Notes: a model not told the origin generated them from the letters alone. Shown: positions 48,898 to 60,021, numbered from the stretch's first letter. The stretch: 64,000 nt of DNA from an uncultured Tolumonas sp. (GCF_963676665.1 NZ_OY781378.1:1518001-1582000), one strand, 5' to 3'. Numbers and translations: made by a program.

Positions 48898-51498
48898 ATG
48901 AACGCCATAGCGAAGGAAAAACACCGTTTAGCTTATACAGCTCCTGATTTCACGATTGATCAAATTGATCTCGACATCCTGTTGGATGAAAGCCGTACAA
49001 CCGTGATCGCCACCAGCTTGGTTAAACGTCAAGGCAACCATGTTAATAATTTATTGCTGAATGGTGAAAACCTAATTCTCCATTCCGTATTAGTAGACAA
49101 AAAACAAGCCACATACCGCATAGAAAACAACCAGCTATGTATTGAAAATATCCCTGATTTATTTGAATTGCAGATTGTGACTGAAATTAATCCTGAGGCG
49201 AATAGCGCTTTGGAAGGGTTATATAAATCGGGTAGTGCATTTTGCACGCAATGTGAAGCAGAAGGGTTTAGACGGATCACTTATTATTTAGATCGCCCGG
49301 ATGTTTTGGCCCGATTTACCACTAAAATTACTGCCAATAAAACAAATTATCCAATTTTACTGTCGAATGGTAATCGTATTGCCAGTGGTGATAACGACGA
49401 TGGTACTCATTGGGTTCAATGGCAAGATCCTTATCCAAAACCGTGCTATCTATTTGCGTTGGTTGCTGGTGATTTTGATGTTCTAAAAGATACTTTTGAG
49501 ACTAAAAGTGGCCGGAGTGTCGCTCTAGAATTATTTGTAGACAAGGGCAATTTAAATCGCAGCCATCATGCAATGGCCAGCCTGAAAAAATCGATGGCAT
49601 GGGACGAACAGCGCTTTGGATTAGAATACGATCTCGATATTTACATGATCGTTGCCGTCGATTTCTTCAATATGGGAGCAATGGAAAATAAAGGCTTAAA
49701 TGTCTTTAATTCCAAATTTGTGCTCGCGAATTCTGAATCAGCCACTGATACCGATTATTTTGATATTGAACGGGTGATCGGTCATGAATATTTCCATAAC
49801 TGGACTGGAAATCGTATTACCTGCCGTGACTGGTTCCAACTTAGCCTAAAAGAAGGGTTAACTGTATTTCGTGATCAGGAATTTTCCTCCGATCTGGGTT
49901 CCAGAGCGATTAACCGTATCAGAAATGTGAAGATTATTCGTGGGCCACAGTTTGCCGAAGATGCAGGGCCTATGTCGCACCCGATCCGTCCGGATGTCGT
50001 GATGGAAATGAACAATTTCTACACCCTAACGGTGTATGAAAAAGGTTCGGAAGTGATCCGCATGTTACACACCATTTTAGGCGAGGATAAATTCCAGGCA
50101 GGGATGAAGTTATATGTCGCTCGTCATGATGGACAGGCTGTAACTTGTGATGATTTTGTGCAAGCAATGCAAGATGCCTCCGGCATTGACTTGACGCTTT
50201 TCCGACGCTGGTATGCTCAGTCTGGCACACCAATATTAACGGTCAGTGATGAGTTTGATGCCTCAACTTGCACTTATCGGTTGCATGTAAAGCAGCACAC
50301 GCCAGCAACGGCAGATCAAAAAGAGAAGTTAGCACTGCATATCCCGCTTAGCATTGCCTTGTATGATCAGGATGGTGTTTATTTGGGTGATCAATATGAT
50401 CAGGTGCTGAGCGTTTGTTCCGAACAACAATCTTTTGAGTTTACAGGTATAACTGAAAAACCAGTCATTGCGTTATTGCAGGACTTTTCAGCACCAGTGA
50501 AACTGGAGTATGCCTATGATGATCAGGATTTATTAATTTTATTACGGCACTCCCGTAGTGCGTTCACGCGCTGGGATGCTGCACAAATGCTGATCAATAA
50601 ATATATTAAATTGAATGTAAAGAATTTTATTGAACAGAAGCCGCTCGAAGTATCACCTGCATTATTAGATTCCTTTGCTGAAATTCTGAGTGATCAGGAT
50701 TTGGATAAATCGTTGATCGCCGAGATCATGCGGCTCCCATCGGAAAGTAGCATTGCTGAGTTGTTTGATGAAATTGATGTTGATGCTATTCACACAGTAA
50801 GACGCTTTATGGAACAAGCAATAGCCAAGCGTTTGCATAGTGTTTTTGCAATCACTTATCAGCAAAATAAGGCTACAGGGCATTATCAACTGTCTCAGGA
50901 AGAGATAGCGAAACGAGATTTGGTGGCCGTGTGCTTGAATTATCTGGCAATAAATGGCGATGAATCTGATGTGTCTATTATCACTGCACACTATGCCGCT
51001 GCAGATAATATGACCGACATCCTCGCGGCTATGCAGGCAGCGAAGCAGGGAGAATTACCTGTGCTGCAAAAAATGATGACTGAATTTGAAACAAAATGGC
51101 ATCACGATGGTTTGGTTATGGATAACTGGTTCCGTATCCAAGCTACATCACCAGCCGATGATTGTTTATCTATAGTTAAATCACTATTAAGCCATCGCTC
51201 TTTTAGTATGCAAAACCCAAATCGCTTGCGAGCATTAATTGGAACATTCAGTGCGGCTAATCCACATCGTTTTCATGCGATTGATGGATCAGGTTATCGT
51301 TTTCTTAGAGAAATATTGGAAGAATTGAACACGACTAACCCGCAAGTTGCTGCAAGGTTGATTACGCCATTATTGCAATACAAACGTTTTGACACTGTTA
51401 GGCAGTCATTGATGAAACAAGAGTTACAGCAATTAGCCGAACGAACAGATTTATCTAATGATCTGTTTGAAAAGGTATCCAGAGCATTAGCTCAATAA
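48898..51498 (+). CDS. pepN: Aminopeptidase N
   Basis: The enzyme has 866 residues (E. coli 870). This M1 zinc metallopeptidase removes N-terminal residues from peptides in the cytoplasm. The substrate motif GAMENKGLNVFNSKF and zinc site HEYFHNWTGNRITC (H near 296) with the downstream LKEGLTVFRDQEF glutamate are all present. A good ribosome site (GGAGGAAA) precedes the ATG. Single-gene unit with a hairpin after it. Confidence 0.97.
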   Translation: MNAIAKEKHRLAYTAPDFTIDQIDLDILLDESRTTVIATSLVKRQGNHVNNLLLNGENLILHSVLVDKKQATYRIENNQLCIENIPDLFELQIVTEINPEANSALEGLYKSGSAFCTQCEAEGFRRITYYLDRPDVLARFTTKITANKTNYPILLSNGNRIASGDNDDGTHWVQWQDPYPKPCYLFALVAGDFDVLKDTFETKSGRSVALELFVDKGNLNRSHHAMASLKKSMAWDEQRFGLEYDLDIYMIVAVDFFNMGAMENKGLNVFNSKFVLANSESATDTDYFDIERVIGHEYFHNWTGNRITCRDWFQLSLKEGLTVFRDQEFSSDLGSRAINRIRNVKIIRGPQFAEDAGPMSHPIRPDVVMEMNNFYTLTVYEKGSEVIRMLHTILGEDKFQAGMKLYVARHDGQAVTCDDFVQAMQDASGIDLTLFRRWYAQSGTPILTVSDEFDASTCTYRLHVKQHTPATADQKEKLALHIPLSIALYDQDGVYLGDQYDQVLSVCSEQQSFEFTGITEKPVIALLQDFSAPVKLEYAYDDQDLLILLRHSRSAFTRWDAAQMLINKYIKLNVKNFIEQKPLEVSPALLDSFAEILSDQDLDKSLIAEIMRLPSESSIAELFDEIDVDAIHTVRRFMEQAIAKRLHSVFAITYQQNKATGHYQLSQEEIAKRDLVAVCLNYLAINGDESDVSIITAHYAAADNMTDILAAMQAAKQGELPVLQKMMTEFETKWHHDGLVMDNWFRIQATSPADDCLSIVKSLLSHRSFSMQNPNRLRALIGTFSAANPHRFHAIDGSGYRFLREILEELNTTNPQVAARLITPLLQYKRFDTVRQSLMKQELQQLAERTDLSNDLFEKVSRALAQ

Positions 51499-51507
51499 CA
51501 TTAATAA

Positions 51508-51529
51508 CAGGCGTGAGTAATCACGCCTG
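51508..51529. terminator. Perfect hairpin after pepN
   Basis: CAGGCGTGA (51508-51516), GTAA loop, TCACGCCTG (51521-51529). There is no T-run, so it is either an inefficient terminator or an RNA-end stabiliser. The next gene starts 9 bp later. Confidence 0.5.
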
Positions 51530-51537
51530 ATTAACAC

Positions 51538-51756
51538 ATGATGTATATATTTCGTTTAGCAATATCACCAACTGATGTTTTGAGGTTTTATGAGGGGAGA
51601 GTAGATGCGGTTTCTGTAGTTACTGAGCAGGGACAACGTCTACAATTTCCTTTTCATCATTTGAAACCATTTGTATCTCAAATTGGGATACGAGGGCGGT
51701 TTCGGGTAACGATCGATTCTTCAAATAAGATCTCCAGAATAGAACGCATCAGTTAA
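51538..51756 (+). CDS. DUF2835-type small protein
   Basis: 72 residues (ATG 51538 or 51541). The pattern MYIFRLAISPTDVLRFYEGRVDAVSVVTEQGQRLQFPFHHLKPFVSQIGIRGRF belongs to a small conserved gammaproteobacterial family seen next to pepN and pyrD. Function unknown. No membrane segment. Confidence 0.8.
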   Translation: MMYIFRLAISPTDVLRFYEGRVDAVSVVTEQGQRLQFPFHHLKPFVSQIGIRGRFRVTIDSSNKISRIERIS

Positions 51757-51881
51757 AAATCGATTACTTAATTTTTAACATCCTTCTCACAAATTGCATA
51801 AAGATGCAAGAAAGCGTATTTCGGGCTAAAATGCTGGCGAGAAGTACATAAGCTGAACTCCACCGCATTCGAGAGAGGACC

Positions 51882-52898
51882 TTGATGTTTTATTACCCGT
51901 TAGTCCGTCATTTCCTATTTAAACTTGACCCTGAAGTTGTTCATGAATTAACGATTCATCAGTTGGCATGGATGGGAGGGACTCCGTTTGAGGTGTTTTT
52001 CCGTAATAAACTCCCTTCTCGTCCAGTTGAAGTGATGGGTTTGAAGTTCGATAACCCTGTCGGATTGGCTGCTGGCTTGGATAAAGATGGCGATGCGATC
52101 GACGCCTTTGGCGCGATGGGTTTTGGTTTTATCGAAGTTGGAACCGTAACGCCTCGCCCTCAACCAGGCAATGATAAACCGCGTATTTTCCGTGTGATTC
52201 CTGCTCAGGGGATTATTAATCGGATGGGGTTCAACAATAAAGGCGTAGATAATCTGATCGAAAATGTCAAAAAGAGCCATTACAAAGGGATCTTAGGCAT
52301 TAACATTGGTAAGAATAAAGATACACCGATAGAAAATGGCAAAGACGATTACCTGATTTGTATGGATAAGGTATATGACTATGCTGGATATATTGCGGTG
52401 AATATTTCATCACCCAACACCCCGAATTTACGCCAATTACAATATGGCGAGGCATTTGATGATTTATTAAATAGCCTAAAAGAGCGCCAAAAAGAACTGG
52501 CTGAGCAACATGAGAAATATGTTCCTTTAGCAGTAAAAATTGCGCCGGATTTATCGCCAGATGAATTAAAACAAGTTGCAGAAGCACTATTACGTCATAA
52601 GATTGATGGTGTTATTGCGACAAATACCACTCTGGATCGTGAGATGATCCACGATATGCCGCACGCAGCTGAAACTGGTGGTTTAAGTGGCCGACCATTA
52701 CAAAATAAGAGTACAGAAATCATTCGATCGTTACATCAATATCTGAAAGGGCAAATTCCAATTATTGGCGTTGGCGGTATTGATTCGGCAATGGCGGCGA
52801 GAGAAAAAATACAGGCTGGTGCTGAATTAGTTCAGATTTATTCCGGTTTTATTTATAACGGCCCTGATTTAGTAAAAAATATCGTTAATAACATCTGA
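51882..52898 (+). CDS. pyrD: Dihydroorotate dehydrogenase, class 2 (quinone)
   Basis: 338 residues (E. coli 336). Fourth step of pyrimidine synthesis, passing electrons to the quinone pool at the inner membrane. FMN barrel features: [40 protein letters not shown], catalytic-serine region [14 protein letters not shown], and TGGLSGRPL with GVGGI near the C-terminus. The hydrophobic N-terminal helices for membrane binding are present. Confidence 0.97.
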   Translation: MMFYYPLVRHFLFKLDPEVVHELTIHQLAWMGGTPFEVFFRNKLPSRPVEVMGLKFDNPVGLAAGLDKDGDAIDAFGAMGFGFIEVGTVTPRPQPGNDKPRIFRVIPAQGIINRMGFNNKGVDNLIENVKKSHYKGILGINIGKNKDTPIENGKDDYLICMDKVYDYAGYIAVNISSPNTPNLRQLQYGEAFDDLLNSLKERQKELAEQHEKYVPLAVKIAPDLSPDELKQVAEALLRHKIDGVIATNTTLDREMIHDMPHAAETGGLSGRPLQNKSTEIIRSLHQYLKGQIPIIGVGGIDSAMAAREKIQAGAELVQIYSGFIYNGPDLVKNIVNNI

Positions 52899-52981
52899 TA
52901 TTTGCATATTTTTGCAATGTCCGTTTGAAAAATATCCTAGATTGTTTTATAACATCGGAAAACGGGATAGAGAGCAAACGG

Positions 52982-53521
52982 ATGATATTGGTCCCTGATG
53001 AAAATTGGCGCTGGATATTTGATGAACAGCGCCAAAACATTCTTCTGGATTTAACGGATGATATGCAGTTCACTGCAGCCATACCTGCGAAGCAGCTAGA
53101 AAAAAAATCAGCATTTACAGAGTCATTTACTGTAGATGATTCCTCGCATTATTTTCATTTCCTTGAATGCCTCGGCGAGTTTCCGTTTACTGATCCTGAA
53201 CGAGTACAGATTGTTCTGAATGCTATTGCTGCTATCAAATATGTTCGGCCATTAGTCAGCCAGAGCTGGTTTTATCAGGATGTAAACATGCTTTCTGATA
53301 TGCCGGAATTGGGTGAGGTTTTTTCGGTTGTGACAGAATGCATGTACGGTGATGTGATGGTTATATCACCAGGTAGTACCGCATCGCTTTGTATTGTGAT
53401 CAGCCAGTCTATTCAATTAGATTCAGATAAGTCATTAAAACAATCTGCAATATGCAAATTGATGAATAGTAAGCTGTTGCCTTATCAGGCGGCGACCAAA
53501 TACTTGGCTAAAATGGCTTAA
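52982..53521 (+). CDS. zapC: Cell division protein ZapC
   Basis: The protein has 179 residues from ATG 52982 (E. coli 180). The frame also opens upstream at 52925, but the start at 52982 gives the family-like N-terminus MILVPDENWRWIFDEQRQNILLD. ZapC stabilises FtsZ protofilaments at the division ring. The PyrD-ZapC order is the one known from enterobacteria. Confidence 0.9.
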   Translation: MILVPDENWRWIFDEQRQNILLDLTDDMQFTAAIPAKQLEKKSAFTESFTVDDSSHYFHFLECLGEFPFTDPERVQIVLNAIAAIKYVRPLVSQSWFYQDVNMLSDMPELGEVFSVVTECMYGDVMVISPGSTASLCIVISQSIQLDSDKSLKQSAICKLMNSKLLPYQAATKYLAKMA

Positions 53522-53543
53522 GCCATAAATGCTAATATAAAAA

Positions 53544-53564
53544 AGCCCCTTTCGGGGCTTTTTT
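53544..53564. terminator. Bidirectional terminator between zapC and pheA
   Basis: AGCCCC (53544-53549), TTTC loop, GGGGCT (53554-53559), with A-run before and T-run after, serving both convergent genes. Confidence 0.9.
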
Positions 53565-54726
53565 ATTCTGCCGTAGGACTGCTGACCGGATGAACGTCTT
53601 CACTCGGATAGCAGCCTAATATCTTCACATAGCGAGTTGATGATTGTAGATCCTGAATCGCGGCCTGCATTTCATCACTTTCCAGATTAGCGGCAACATC
53701 AACGTAAAACATTTCTTCCCAAGGGTTTCCAGGAATTGGACGTGATTCCAATTTAGTCATGTTGATGTTGTGGTTGCGCAATACTAATAATGCTTCGACC
53801 AGTGAACCTGTTTTTTGTGTTGTGGACATAATGAATGTCGTTTTTGCCGGAACCAGTGGCGATACTTTAATTGGTTCACGGGCAACAATCAGAAAACGAG
53901 TACAGTTATCCGGCTGGTTAGCTAATCCACTGGCAATTTTAATTAAACCGTAGATATCACCACCTTCCGCACTGCCAATAGCGGCTGCATTAGGAGAAGC
54001 CAGTTCTTTGACCTTCAACATTGCGGCTGATGATGAATCGCAAAAAACTTTGCGAATATGCGGGTTGCTATCAAGATAATGCGATGACTGCATGATGGGT
54101 TGCGGATGCCCATAGATAACTTCAATATCGTTTATATTGGTATCCACTGCTGTCAGCAGGCAATGATCAATTGGGTAGGTTAGTTCAGCGACAATCGAGA
54201 GGCTGGTCTGTTGCATCAAATCATAAACTTCATTGATAGAACCGGATGTCATATTCTCGATGGGCAATACCCCATACTGACAAGCGCCGCTTTCTACTTC
54301 ATGAAAAACCTGATTAAAGCTGCTGCAACTTATTTCGCGAATATCAGATAACTGGCGGCCAAGGAATTTACGGGCTGCAAGGCTGGAATATGATCCTAAT
54401 GGCCCTAAATAAGCAACGCTGTTGCCTGCATCTGTGTGCTCAGGGTTTTTCTGTTGTTGCACAAAATCCTGCTGAATTAATACAGAATCTTCGATAATTA
54501 ATTGGAATACCTGTTGAATAAAATGAGCAGAAAGGCCCATTGGGTGACCAACCTGAGTCAGATATGCCAGTAGCTCTTGTTCTCGCCGTTGATCCCGAAT
54601 CGGACGTTGGCTAAATAATTTATTTTTAGCCACTTCGATACTGATTGCACGACGTTTGGCAAAAAGAGCGAGCAACTGGGTGTCAATCTCGTTAATGGAA
54701 TTGCGGATCTCATCCAGTGTAGCCAT
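53563..54726 (-). CDS. pheA: Chorismate mutase/prephenate dehydratase (P-protein)
   Basis: 387 residues (E. coli 386). Bifunctional first branch of phenylalanine synthesis. N-terminal chorismate mutase (LDEIRNSINEIDTQLLALFAKRRAISIEVAKNK), central prephenate dehydratase (VAYLGPLGSYSSLAARKFLG), and C-terminal ACT domain with the Phe-binding ESRPIPGNPWEEMFYVD. The ATG follows AAGGAGAG. I did not find a phe leader peptide with attenuator in the 168 bp before it. Confidence 0.97.
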   Translation of the reverse strand: MATLDEIRNSINEIDTQLLALFAKRRAISIEVAKNKLFSQRPIRDQRREQELLAYLTQVGHPMGLSAHFIQQVFQLIIEDSVLIQQDFVQQQKNPEHTDAGNSVAYLGPLGSYSSLAARKFLGRQLSDIREISCSSFNQVFHEVESGACQYGVLPIENMTSGSINEVYDLMQQTSLSIVAELTYPIDHCLLTAVDTNINDIEVIYGHPQPIMQSSHYLDSNPHIRKVFCDSSSAAMLKVKELASPNAAAIGSAEGGDIYGLIKIASGLANQPDNCTRFLIVAREPIKVSPLVPAKTTFIMSTTQKTGSLVEALLVLRNHNINMTKLESRPIPGNPWEEMFYVDVAANLESDEMQAAIQDLQSSTRYVKILGCYPSEDVHPVSSPTAE

Positions 54727-54894
54727 GGCTTACTCTCCTTGTATAAATATCGAAACACATTACGCAGATGCAAATTAAAGAAAACATAATCGGATACAAA
54801 TAATCCTGATATACACAAATGGTAACACTTCCTGCCTCCCTATATATAGAATAGTAGTTAAGAAATCATTCCTTTAATCATAGGCGACAACTTA

Positions 54895-55899
54895 ATGGGT
54901 CCTTTGATGTTAGATGTTCAGGGCTGTGAACTGGACGCTGAAGAACGTGAAATGCTGGCACACCCAACAGTGGGTGGTTTGATCTTATTTACCCGCAATT
55001 ATCATGATCGGGCACAATTATCGGCATTGGTAGCCGCAATACGACAAGCGGCCGCTAAACCCTTGCTGATTGCTGTTGACCATGAAGGCGGTCGGGTTCA
55101 ACGGTTTCGAGATGGCTTTTCCCGCATTCCACCAATGGGGCTTTTGCATAATGCCAGTAATCAGGCCACAAGTTTAGCAACAGATTGTGGTTGGTTAATG
55201 GCGGCTGAACTGCTGGCCCATGATATCGATTTAAGTTTTGCCCCAGTGCTGGATTTAGAACGTGGTAGCAATGTTATTGGAAACCGTAGTTTTAGCAGCG
55301 ACCCACAGCAAGTGATTGAGCTGGCTTCTGCATTTATTGATGGCATGCACCAGGCTGGAATGAAAGCAACAGGTAAACATTTCCCCGGGCATGGTAGCGT
55401 TAGAGCCGATTCTCATGTCGAAAGCCCGCGAGACCATCGTTCGTGGGAGGAAATAGATGCAACGGATATGGTGCCATTTAAACAGTTAATTCCGACGGGA
55501 AAATTAGATGCGCTCATGCCAGCACATGTGATTTATACCGAGATTGATGAACATCCAGCTGGTTTTTCCCGTTTTTGGTTGCAGGAAATATTACGCAAAA
55601 AGCTTGGTTTCAAGGGAGTTATTTTCAGCGATGATCTGACGATGGAAGGCGCAGCGGTCGCTGGCGGATATCCAGAACGAGCACAAGCAGCCTTAGATGC
55701 CGGTTGTGACATGTTACTGGCCTGCAATAACCGGGCTGGTGCAGTTGCTATTCTTGATGGATTAAAAAATCCACCTTCTAGCAGTGCAGAGTCATTATTA
55801 AGTAAAAACCAAGGTGATTGGTCCCGACTCATATCGTCATCTCGCTGGCAAAACACGCAAAACAGAATCCGCCGCTTTGTTGAAGAGTATGTTAATTAA
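54895..55899 (+). CDS. nagZ: Beta-N-acetylhexosaminidase of cell-wall recycling
   Basis: 334 residues. GH3 enzyme that removes GlcNAc from anhydro-muropeptides in the cytoplasm. Visible are [38 protein letters not shown], the [12 protein letters not shown] loop and the [14 protein letters not shown] motif with the catalytic His-Asp dyad. Followed by ycfP, the same neighbour as in E. coli. Confidence 0.95.
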   Translation: MGPLMLDVQGCELDAEEREMLAHPTVGGLILFTRNYHDRAQLSALVAAIRQAAAKPLLIAVDHEGGRVQRFRDGFSRIPPMGLLHNASNQATSLATDCGWLMAAELLAHDIDLSFAPVLDLERGSNVIGNRSFSSDPQQVIELASAFIDGMHQAGMKATGKHFPGHGSVRADSHVESPRDHRSWEEIDATDMVPFKQLIPTGKLDALMPAHVIYTEIDEHPAGFSRFWLQEILRKKLGFKGVIFSDDLTMEGAAVAGGYPERAQAALDAGCDMLLACNNRAGAVAILDGLKNPPSSSAESLLSKNQGDWSRLISSSRWQNTQNRIRRFVEEYVN

Positions 55900-55946
55900 T
55901 ATCATATTTTTGATCTTAAGCAGCCTTTCGGGGCTTTGAACTGACC

Positions 55947-55969
55947 CCATAGCAGGAGACCTGCTATGG
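55947..55969. repeat. Perfect inverted repeat before ycfP
   Basis: CCATAGCAGG (55947-55956), AGA, CCTGCTATGG (55960-55969). A 10-bp perfect stem without T-run, 39 bp before the ycfP start. It may be a binding site, RNA structure or REP-like piece; nothing else in the window repeats it. Confidence 0.5.
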
Positions 55970-56008
55970 TGAATTCCTGACAAGGTTGTTGATTGAGAGG
56001 GATCCAAC

Positions 56009-56551
56009 ATGATTATTTATCTGCACGGTTTTGATGCTACCAGTCCTGGCAATTATGAAAAAGTATTGCAATTACAATTTATTGACCCGGATGTACGTAT
56101 GGTTAGCTACAGTACAGTTTATCCTCGTCAGGATATGAGCCATCTGTTAAAGGAAGTGCATCGTCAAATTACAACGTCCGATGATCCTGCACCGTTGATC
56201 TGTGGTGTGGGTCTGGGCGGTTATTGGAGTGAGCGCATTGGTTATCTCTGCGGTATTCGCCAAGTCATGTTTAATCCGAATCTTTTTCCTGAAGAAACAA
56301 TGCAAGGAAAGATCGCTCGTCCGGAAGAATATGTTGATATCGCTTCTAAATGTGTAACTGAATTTCGTAAAAAAAATGCAAGAAAGTGCATTTGTATCCT
56401 TTCTGTTAACGATGAAGTCATGGATAATAGCCGCACAGCAAGTGAGCTGAAAGAATATTACGACATTGTATGGGATGAGCAACAATCCCATAAGTTCAAG
56501 GATCTGTCGTCACATCTACAGCTTATAAAAGCATTCAAGAATGCTGGATGA
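56009..56551 (+). CDS. ycfP: YcfP-type alpha/beta-hydrolase-like protein
   Basis: 180 residues, the same length as E. coli Ycf[29 protein letters not shown] and the nucleophile-type elbow CGVGLGGYW match the UPF0227 family. Substrate unknown. Located between nagZ and ndh as in E. coli. Confidence 0.93.
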   Translation: MIIYLHGFDATSPGNYEKVLQLQFIDPDVRMVSYSTVYPRQDMSHLLKEVHRQITTSDDPAPLICGVGLGGYWSERIGYLCGIRQVMFNPNLFPEETMQGKIARPEEYVDIASKCVTEFRKKNARKCICILSVNDEVMDNSRTASELKEYYDIVWDEQQSHKFKDLSSHLQLIKAFKNAG

Positions 56552-56617
56552 TGTCAGATGATTTTTGAGGAAGCGTAACTATTCCTTAACATATGTAATA
56601 AAAAAGGTGCTTCTGGT

Positions 56618-57931
56618 ATGACCAAAATTGTCATTGTTGGTGGTGGTGCAGGTGGTCTTGAATTGGCCACACGTCTGGGACGTAAATTGGGTAAAAAAGG
56701 TAAGGCTCAGATCACGTTAGTTGATCGCAACCGTACCCATTTATGGAAACCGTTGCTACATGAAGTTGCAGCTGGTTCGCTGGATGCTGGTGTTGATGCA
56801 TTAAGCTATCAGTCTCAGGCCCGCCACAATGCGTTTGAATTCCAATTAGGCACATTGACTGATATTAAACGTCAGGAAAAACGTATCGTACTGGCACCAA
56901 TTTTTGGTGAAAAAGGCGAAGAAGTATTAGGTGAACGCGAAATTGAATATGACTACCTGGTAATGGCGCTGGGATCAGTTTCTAACGATTTCAATACACC
57001 AGGTGTGCGTGACCATTGTATTTTTCTGGATAGTGCTGATCAGGCATTCCGTTTCCATAATATTTTGATGGATAAATTCCTGCGTTTCGCTGGCTCACGA
57101 ACTACTAGCAACACTGATATTCCGCAAGATGGCAATATCAAGATCGCTATCGTGGGTGCTGGTGCCACCGGTATTGAGCTTTCTGCTGAATTGTATAATG
57201 CAGTTGAAGAATTGACGGCATATGGTTATAAAAACCTGTCTCGTCGCAGCTTGAAAGTAACTGTAGTTGAAGCTGGCCCACGTATTCTGCCTGCGCTGCC
57301 AGAGCGTATTTCTGGTGCCGCGCATCATGAACTGACCGAGTTGGGTGTTGATATCCGCACTGCGACGTTTGTGAGTGAAGCGACCGATAAAGGCTTAATG
57401 ACCAAAGATGGCGAGCTGATCGAAGCAGATTTGATGGTTTGGGCTGCCGGTGTTAAAGCACCTGATTTCCTGAAAGAAATTGGCGGGCTGGAAACTAACC
57501 GTGCCAACCAATTGGTCGTAAAAGGCACGCTGCAAACCACCATTGACGATCATGTTTATGCGATTGGTGACTGTGCTGCCTGTGCCATGGAAGATGGAAA
57601 ACTGGTTCCGCCACGCGCACAATCTGCTCATCAGATGGCAACTCAGGCCATGAAAAATATTCTGGCACAGATCAATGGTGGCGAATTAAAAGCATATCAG
57701 TATGTCGATTACGGCTCATTGGTGTCGCTGAGTAACTTCTCAACGGTTGGTAGCTTGATGGGTAACCTGATGCGTGGGTCTATGATGATTGAGGGTCGCA
57801 TCGCTCGTATGATGTATATCTCTTTATATCGTATGCACCAAGTTGCACTTTACGGGTATGTCAAAACTGGTTTGATTATGTTGGTTGGCCAGTTGAACCG
57901 AATTCTGCGTCCACGCCTGAAATTGCATTGA
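56618..57931 (+). CDS. ndh: NADH dehydrogenase II
   Basis: 437 residues. Non-proton-pumping NADH:quinone oxidoreductase of the membrane surface. FAD site ([20 protein letters not shown]), NAD site ([17 protein letters not shown]) and the FAD-binding [12 protein letters not shown] motif are seen; the C-terminus is an amphipathic membrane-binding helix. Terminators follow on both strands. Confidence 0.96.
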   Translation: MTKIVIVGGGAGGLELATRLGRKLGKKGKAQITLVDRNRTHLWKPLLHEVAAGSLDAGVDALSYQSQARHNAFEFQLGTLTDIKRQEKRIVLAPIFGEKGEEVLGEREIEYDYLVMALGSVSNDFNTPGVRDHCIFLDSADQAFRFHNILMDKFLRFAGSRTTSNTDIPQDGNIKIAIVGAGATGIELSAELYNAVEELTAYGYKNLSRRSLKVTVVEAGPRILPALPERISGAAHHELTELGVDIRTATFVSEATDKGLMTKDGELIEADLMVWAAGVKAPDFLKEIGGLETNRANQLVVKGTLQTTIDDHVYAIGDCAACAMEDGKLVPPRAQSAHQMATQAMKNILAQINGGELKAYQYVDYGSLVSLSNFSTVGSLMGNLMRGSMMIEGRIARMMYISLYRMHQVALYGYVKTGLIMLVGQLNRILRPRLKLH

Positions 57932-57950
57932 TTTCTTGCTGATAGTAAAA

Positions 57951-57977
57951 AGCCGACTAATTTCAGTCGGCTTTTTT
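57951..57977 (+). terminator. Rho-independent terminator after ndh
   Basis: AGCCGACT (57951-57958), 6-nt loop, AGTCGGCT (57965-57972), T to 57977; the A-run before it makes it partly bidirectional. Confidence 0.9.
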
Positions 57978-58007
57978 ATAGGTGAAATTTACGCGAATCA
58001 TAAAAAA

Positions 58008-58032
58008 ACGCCGCAATATGCGGCGTTTTTTT
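58008..58032. terminator. Terminator between ndh and satP (serves satP)
   Basis: ACGCCGC (58008-58014), AATAT loop, GCGGCGT (58020-58026), flanked by A7 and T7, so it works in both directions; it lies directly after the satP stop. Confidence 0.9.
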
Positions 58033-58047
58033 AGATGCTTTATAAGC

Positions 58048-58656
58048 TTAGTGAGCTTGAGCTTCACCGATTGGCAGAATGGTGCGGCCGAATTTTTCGT
58101 TCAACACTTCAGCCATAGCCAGATAAATTGCAGATGCACCACAGAAAATACCTTCGAAACCAGCAAATGTACCTAATGCTGCGTTACCGGTGAAATCTTT
58201 AGCGGCCAACAAGAAGAACAATACAACCAGAGTACCGAATACCACCTGCAGTGCTTTCGGGCCTTTCAGCGTGCCAAAGAACATGAACAGAGTGAAGATA
58301 CCCCACATCAGTAGGTAACAACCCATAGAGGTTTCGTTTGCTGCATCAGCCCAACCCCATTTTGGCATCAGGATCAGGAATACCAGACTGATCCAGAAGA
58401 AACCGTAAGAGGTAAAAGCAGTCAGACCGAAAGTATTACCTTTTTTGAATTCAAGAATACCTGCAATCACTTGCGCCATACCGCCATATGCCAGACCCAT
58501 TGCCAGAATCATGGCGCTGATTGGGAAGAAGCCTGCATTATGGATGTTCAGCAGCACAGTGGTCATACCAAAACCCATCAGACCCAATGGTGCTGGATTT
58601 GCCAATTTTTCGCTCACGAGAAGTTCTCCAGTAATAACGCTTAAAGGGTTCATCAT
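58048..58656 (-). CDS. satP: Acetate/succinate transporter (GPR1/FUN34/YaaH family)
   Basis: 202 residues with six hydrophobic segments. The family signature [21 protein letters not shown] is at the N-terminus. It is a channel-like carrier for acetate and succinate in the inner membrane. E. coli SatP has 188 residues. The residual uncertainty concerns the exact substrate. Confidence 0.88.
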   Translation of the reverse strand: MMNPLSVITGELLVSEKLANPAPLGLMGFGMTTVLLNIHNAGFFPISAMILAMGLAYGGMAQVIAGILEFKKGNTFGLTAFTSYGFFWISLVFLILMPKWGWADAANETSMGCYLLMWGIFTLFMFFGTLKGPKALQVVFGTLVVLFFLLAAKDFTGNAALGTFAGFEGIFCGASAIYLAMAEVLNEKFGRTILPIGEAQAH

Positions 58657-58783
58657 CCTGATGAACGTTAGGTTTATGTAAAAATCCGCGCGATTCTAGA
58701 GGGCTGATCAGCTGTGTGCAAGTTAATTTGCGAGTCAGATCAAAGAAGTTTTTATGCAGGAAATGTATGTATTTATTTAAGAT

Positions 58784-58807
58784 AAAAAAGGGAAGCATGT
58801 GCTTCCC
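58784..58807 (-). terminator. Terminator after ldhA
   Basis: Stem GGGAAGCA (58790-58797) with TGCTTCCC (58800-58807); the A-run at 58784-58789 is the T-run of the minus-strand transcript from ldhA. Confidence 0.85.
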
Positions 58808-58833
58808 GATATAAATGTTAAAATGTTGTAAAT

Positions 58834-59823
58834 TTACTCCACTTCATTACCGCTTTTTTCATTGGCAGCAAAGATTTTGGCGTTATTTAATGTCGTTCCG
58901 GCAATAGACAGCAGCGCTTCGCGCGTCAGAAATGCCTGATGACCAGTGAACAACACATTATGGCAGGCAGAAAGACGGCGGAAGGTATCATCGGTGATCA
59001 CTTCGTTCGATTTATCTTCAAAAAAGAGTTCGCTTTCTTCTTCATAGACATCTAAACCAAGAGCTCCGATTTTACCTTGTTTCAATGCTTCGATGGCATC
59101 TTGAGAATTCAGTAACGCACCACGACTGGTATTAATAATCATCACACCTTTTTTCATTTTGGCGAATGATTGTGAATTTAACAGGTGGTAATTTTCCTGA
59201 AATAGCGGGCAATGCAAACTGATCACATCTGACTCGCGGAATAGAGTGTCCAGATCGACATATTCAGCGCCTAATTCAATAGCTGCTTGATTTTGGAATG
59301 GATCATTTACCAGCAAACGCATACCAAAACCTTTTAAAATTCTTAATGTTGCGATACCGATCTTACCTGTACCGATAATGCCAGCAGTCTTGCCGAACAT
59401 GTTAAAACCCACTAAACCATCGAGGGCAAAATTAGCATCGCGGGTGCGTTGATAGGCTTTATGGATGCGACGATTCAACGTCATCATCAGGCCGACACTG
59501 TGTTCTGCAACGGCTTCCGGCGAATAGGCAGGAACGCGCACAACAGTCAGACCTAACTCTTTGGCCGCGACTAAATCAACATTGTTATAACCAGCGCAAC
59601 GCATTGCTAACAGGCGAGTGCCGTTGTTTACCAGATCAGTTAATACCGGACGTGAGAGATCATCATTAACAAATGCACAAACAACCGGATAACCGTGGGC
59701 TAATCGTGCAGTTTTTGCATCCAAACGAACATCAAAATAATCGATAACATAACCAAATTGTTGGTTGGCTTGCTCAAAATAATCACGATCGTATGCTTTA
59801 GCACTAAATAATGCGATTTTCAT
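58834..59823 (-). CDS. ldhA: D-lactate dehydrogenase (fermentative)
   Basis: 329 residues from ATG 59823, which gives MKIALFSAKAYDRDYFEQAN as in E. coli LdhA (329 residues). The frame extends five codons upstream. NAD site GKTAGIIGTGKIGIATLRILKGF; catalytic Arg, Glu and His environments CPLFQENYHLL, TSRGALLNSQDAIEAL and NVLFTGHQAF are present. Reduces pyruvate to D-lactate during fermentation. Confidence 0.95.
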   Translation of the reverse strand: MKIALFSAKAYDRDYFEQANQQFGYVIDYFDVRLDAKTARLAHGYPVVCAFVNDDLSRPVLTDLVNNGTRLLAMRCAGYNNVDLVAAKELGLTVVRVPAYSPEAVAEHSVGLMMTLNRRIHKAYQRTRDANFALDGLVGFNMFGKTAGIIGTGKIGIATLRILKGFGMRLLVNDPFQNQAAIELGAEYVDLDTLFRESDVISLHCPLFQENYHLLNSQSFAKMKKGVMIINTSRGALLNSQDAIEALKQGKIGALGLDVYEEESELFFEDKSNEVITDDTFRRLSACHNVLFTGHQAFLTREALLSIAGTTLNNAKIFAANEKSGNEVE

Positions 59824-59943
59824 AGGTACAGTCTCCACCTGAAAAGATGTAGTAAAATTACATCATTTTTGAATCGGCCGTCAACTTAATATGATGTATG
59901 TCAAAAAAATACGGATTGGTGAGTGGTTTTGATCTGAAAAATC

Positions 59944-59970
59944 AAAAAAAGAAAGGAGCATTAAGCTCCT
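59944..59970 (-). terminator. Terminator downstream of eutC
   Basis: On the minus strand AGGAGC (59965-59970 read in reverse), 5-nt loop, GCTCCT, then TTT C T7. It lies 52 bp after the eutC stop. Confidence 0.8.
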
Positions 59971-60021
59971 TAAATACATCGAACAACGAGGATTCAAAAC
60001 ACCAACACCACAACAAGGGGT

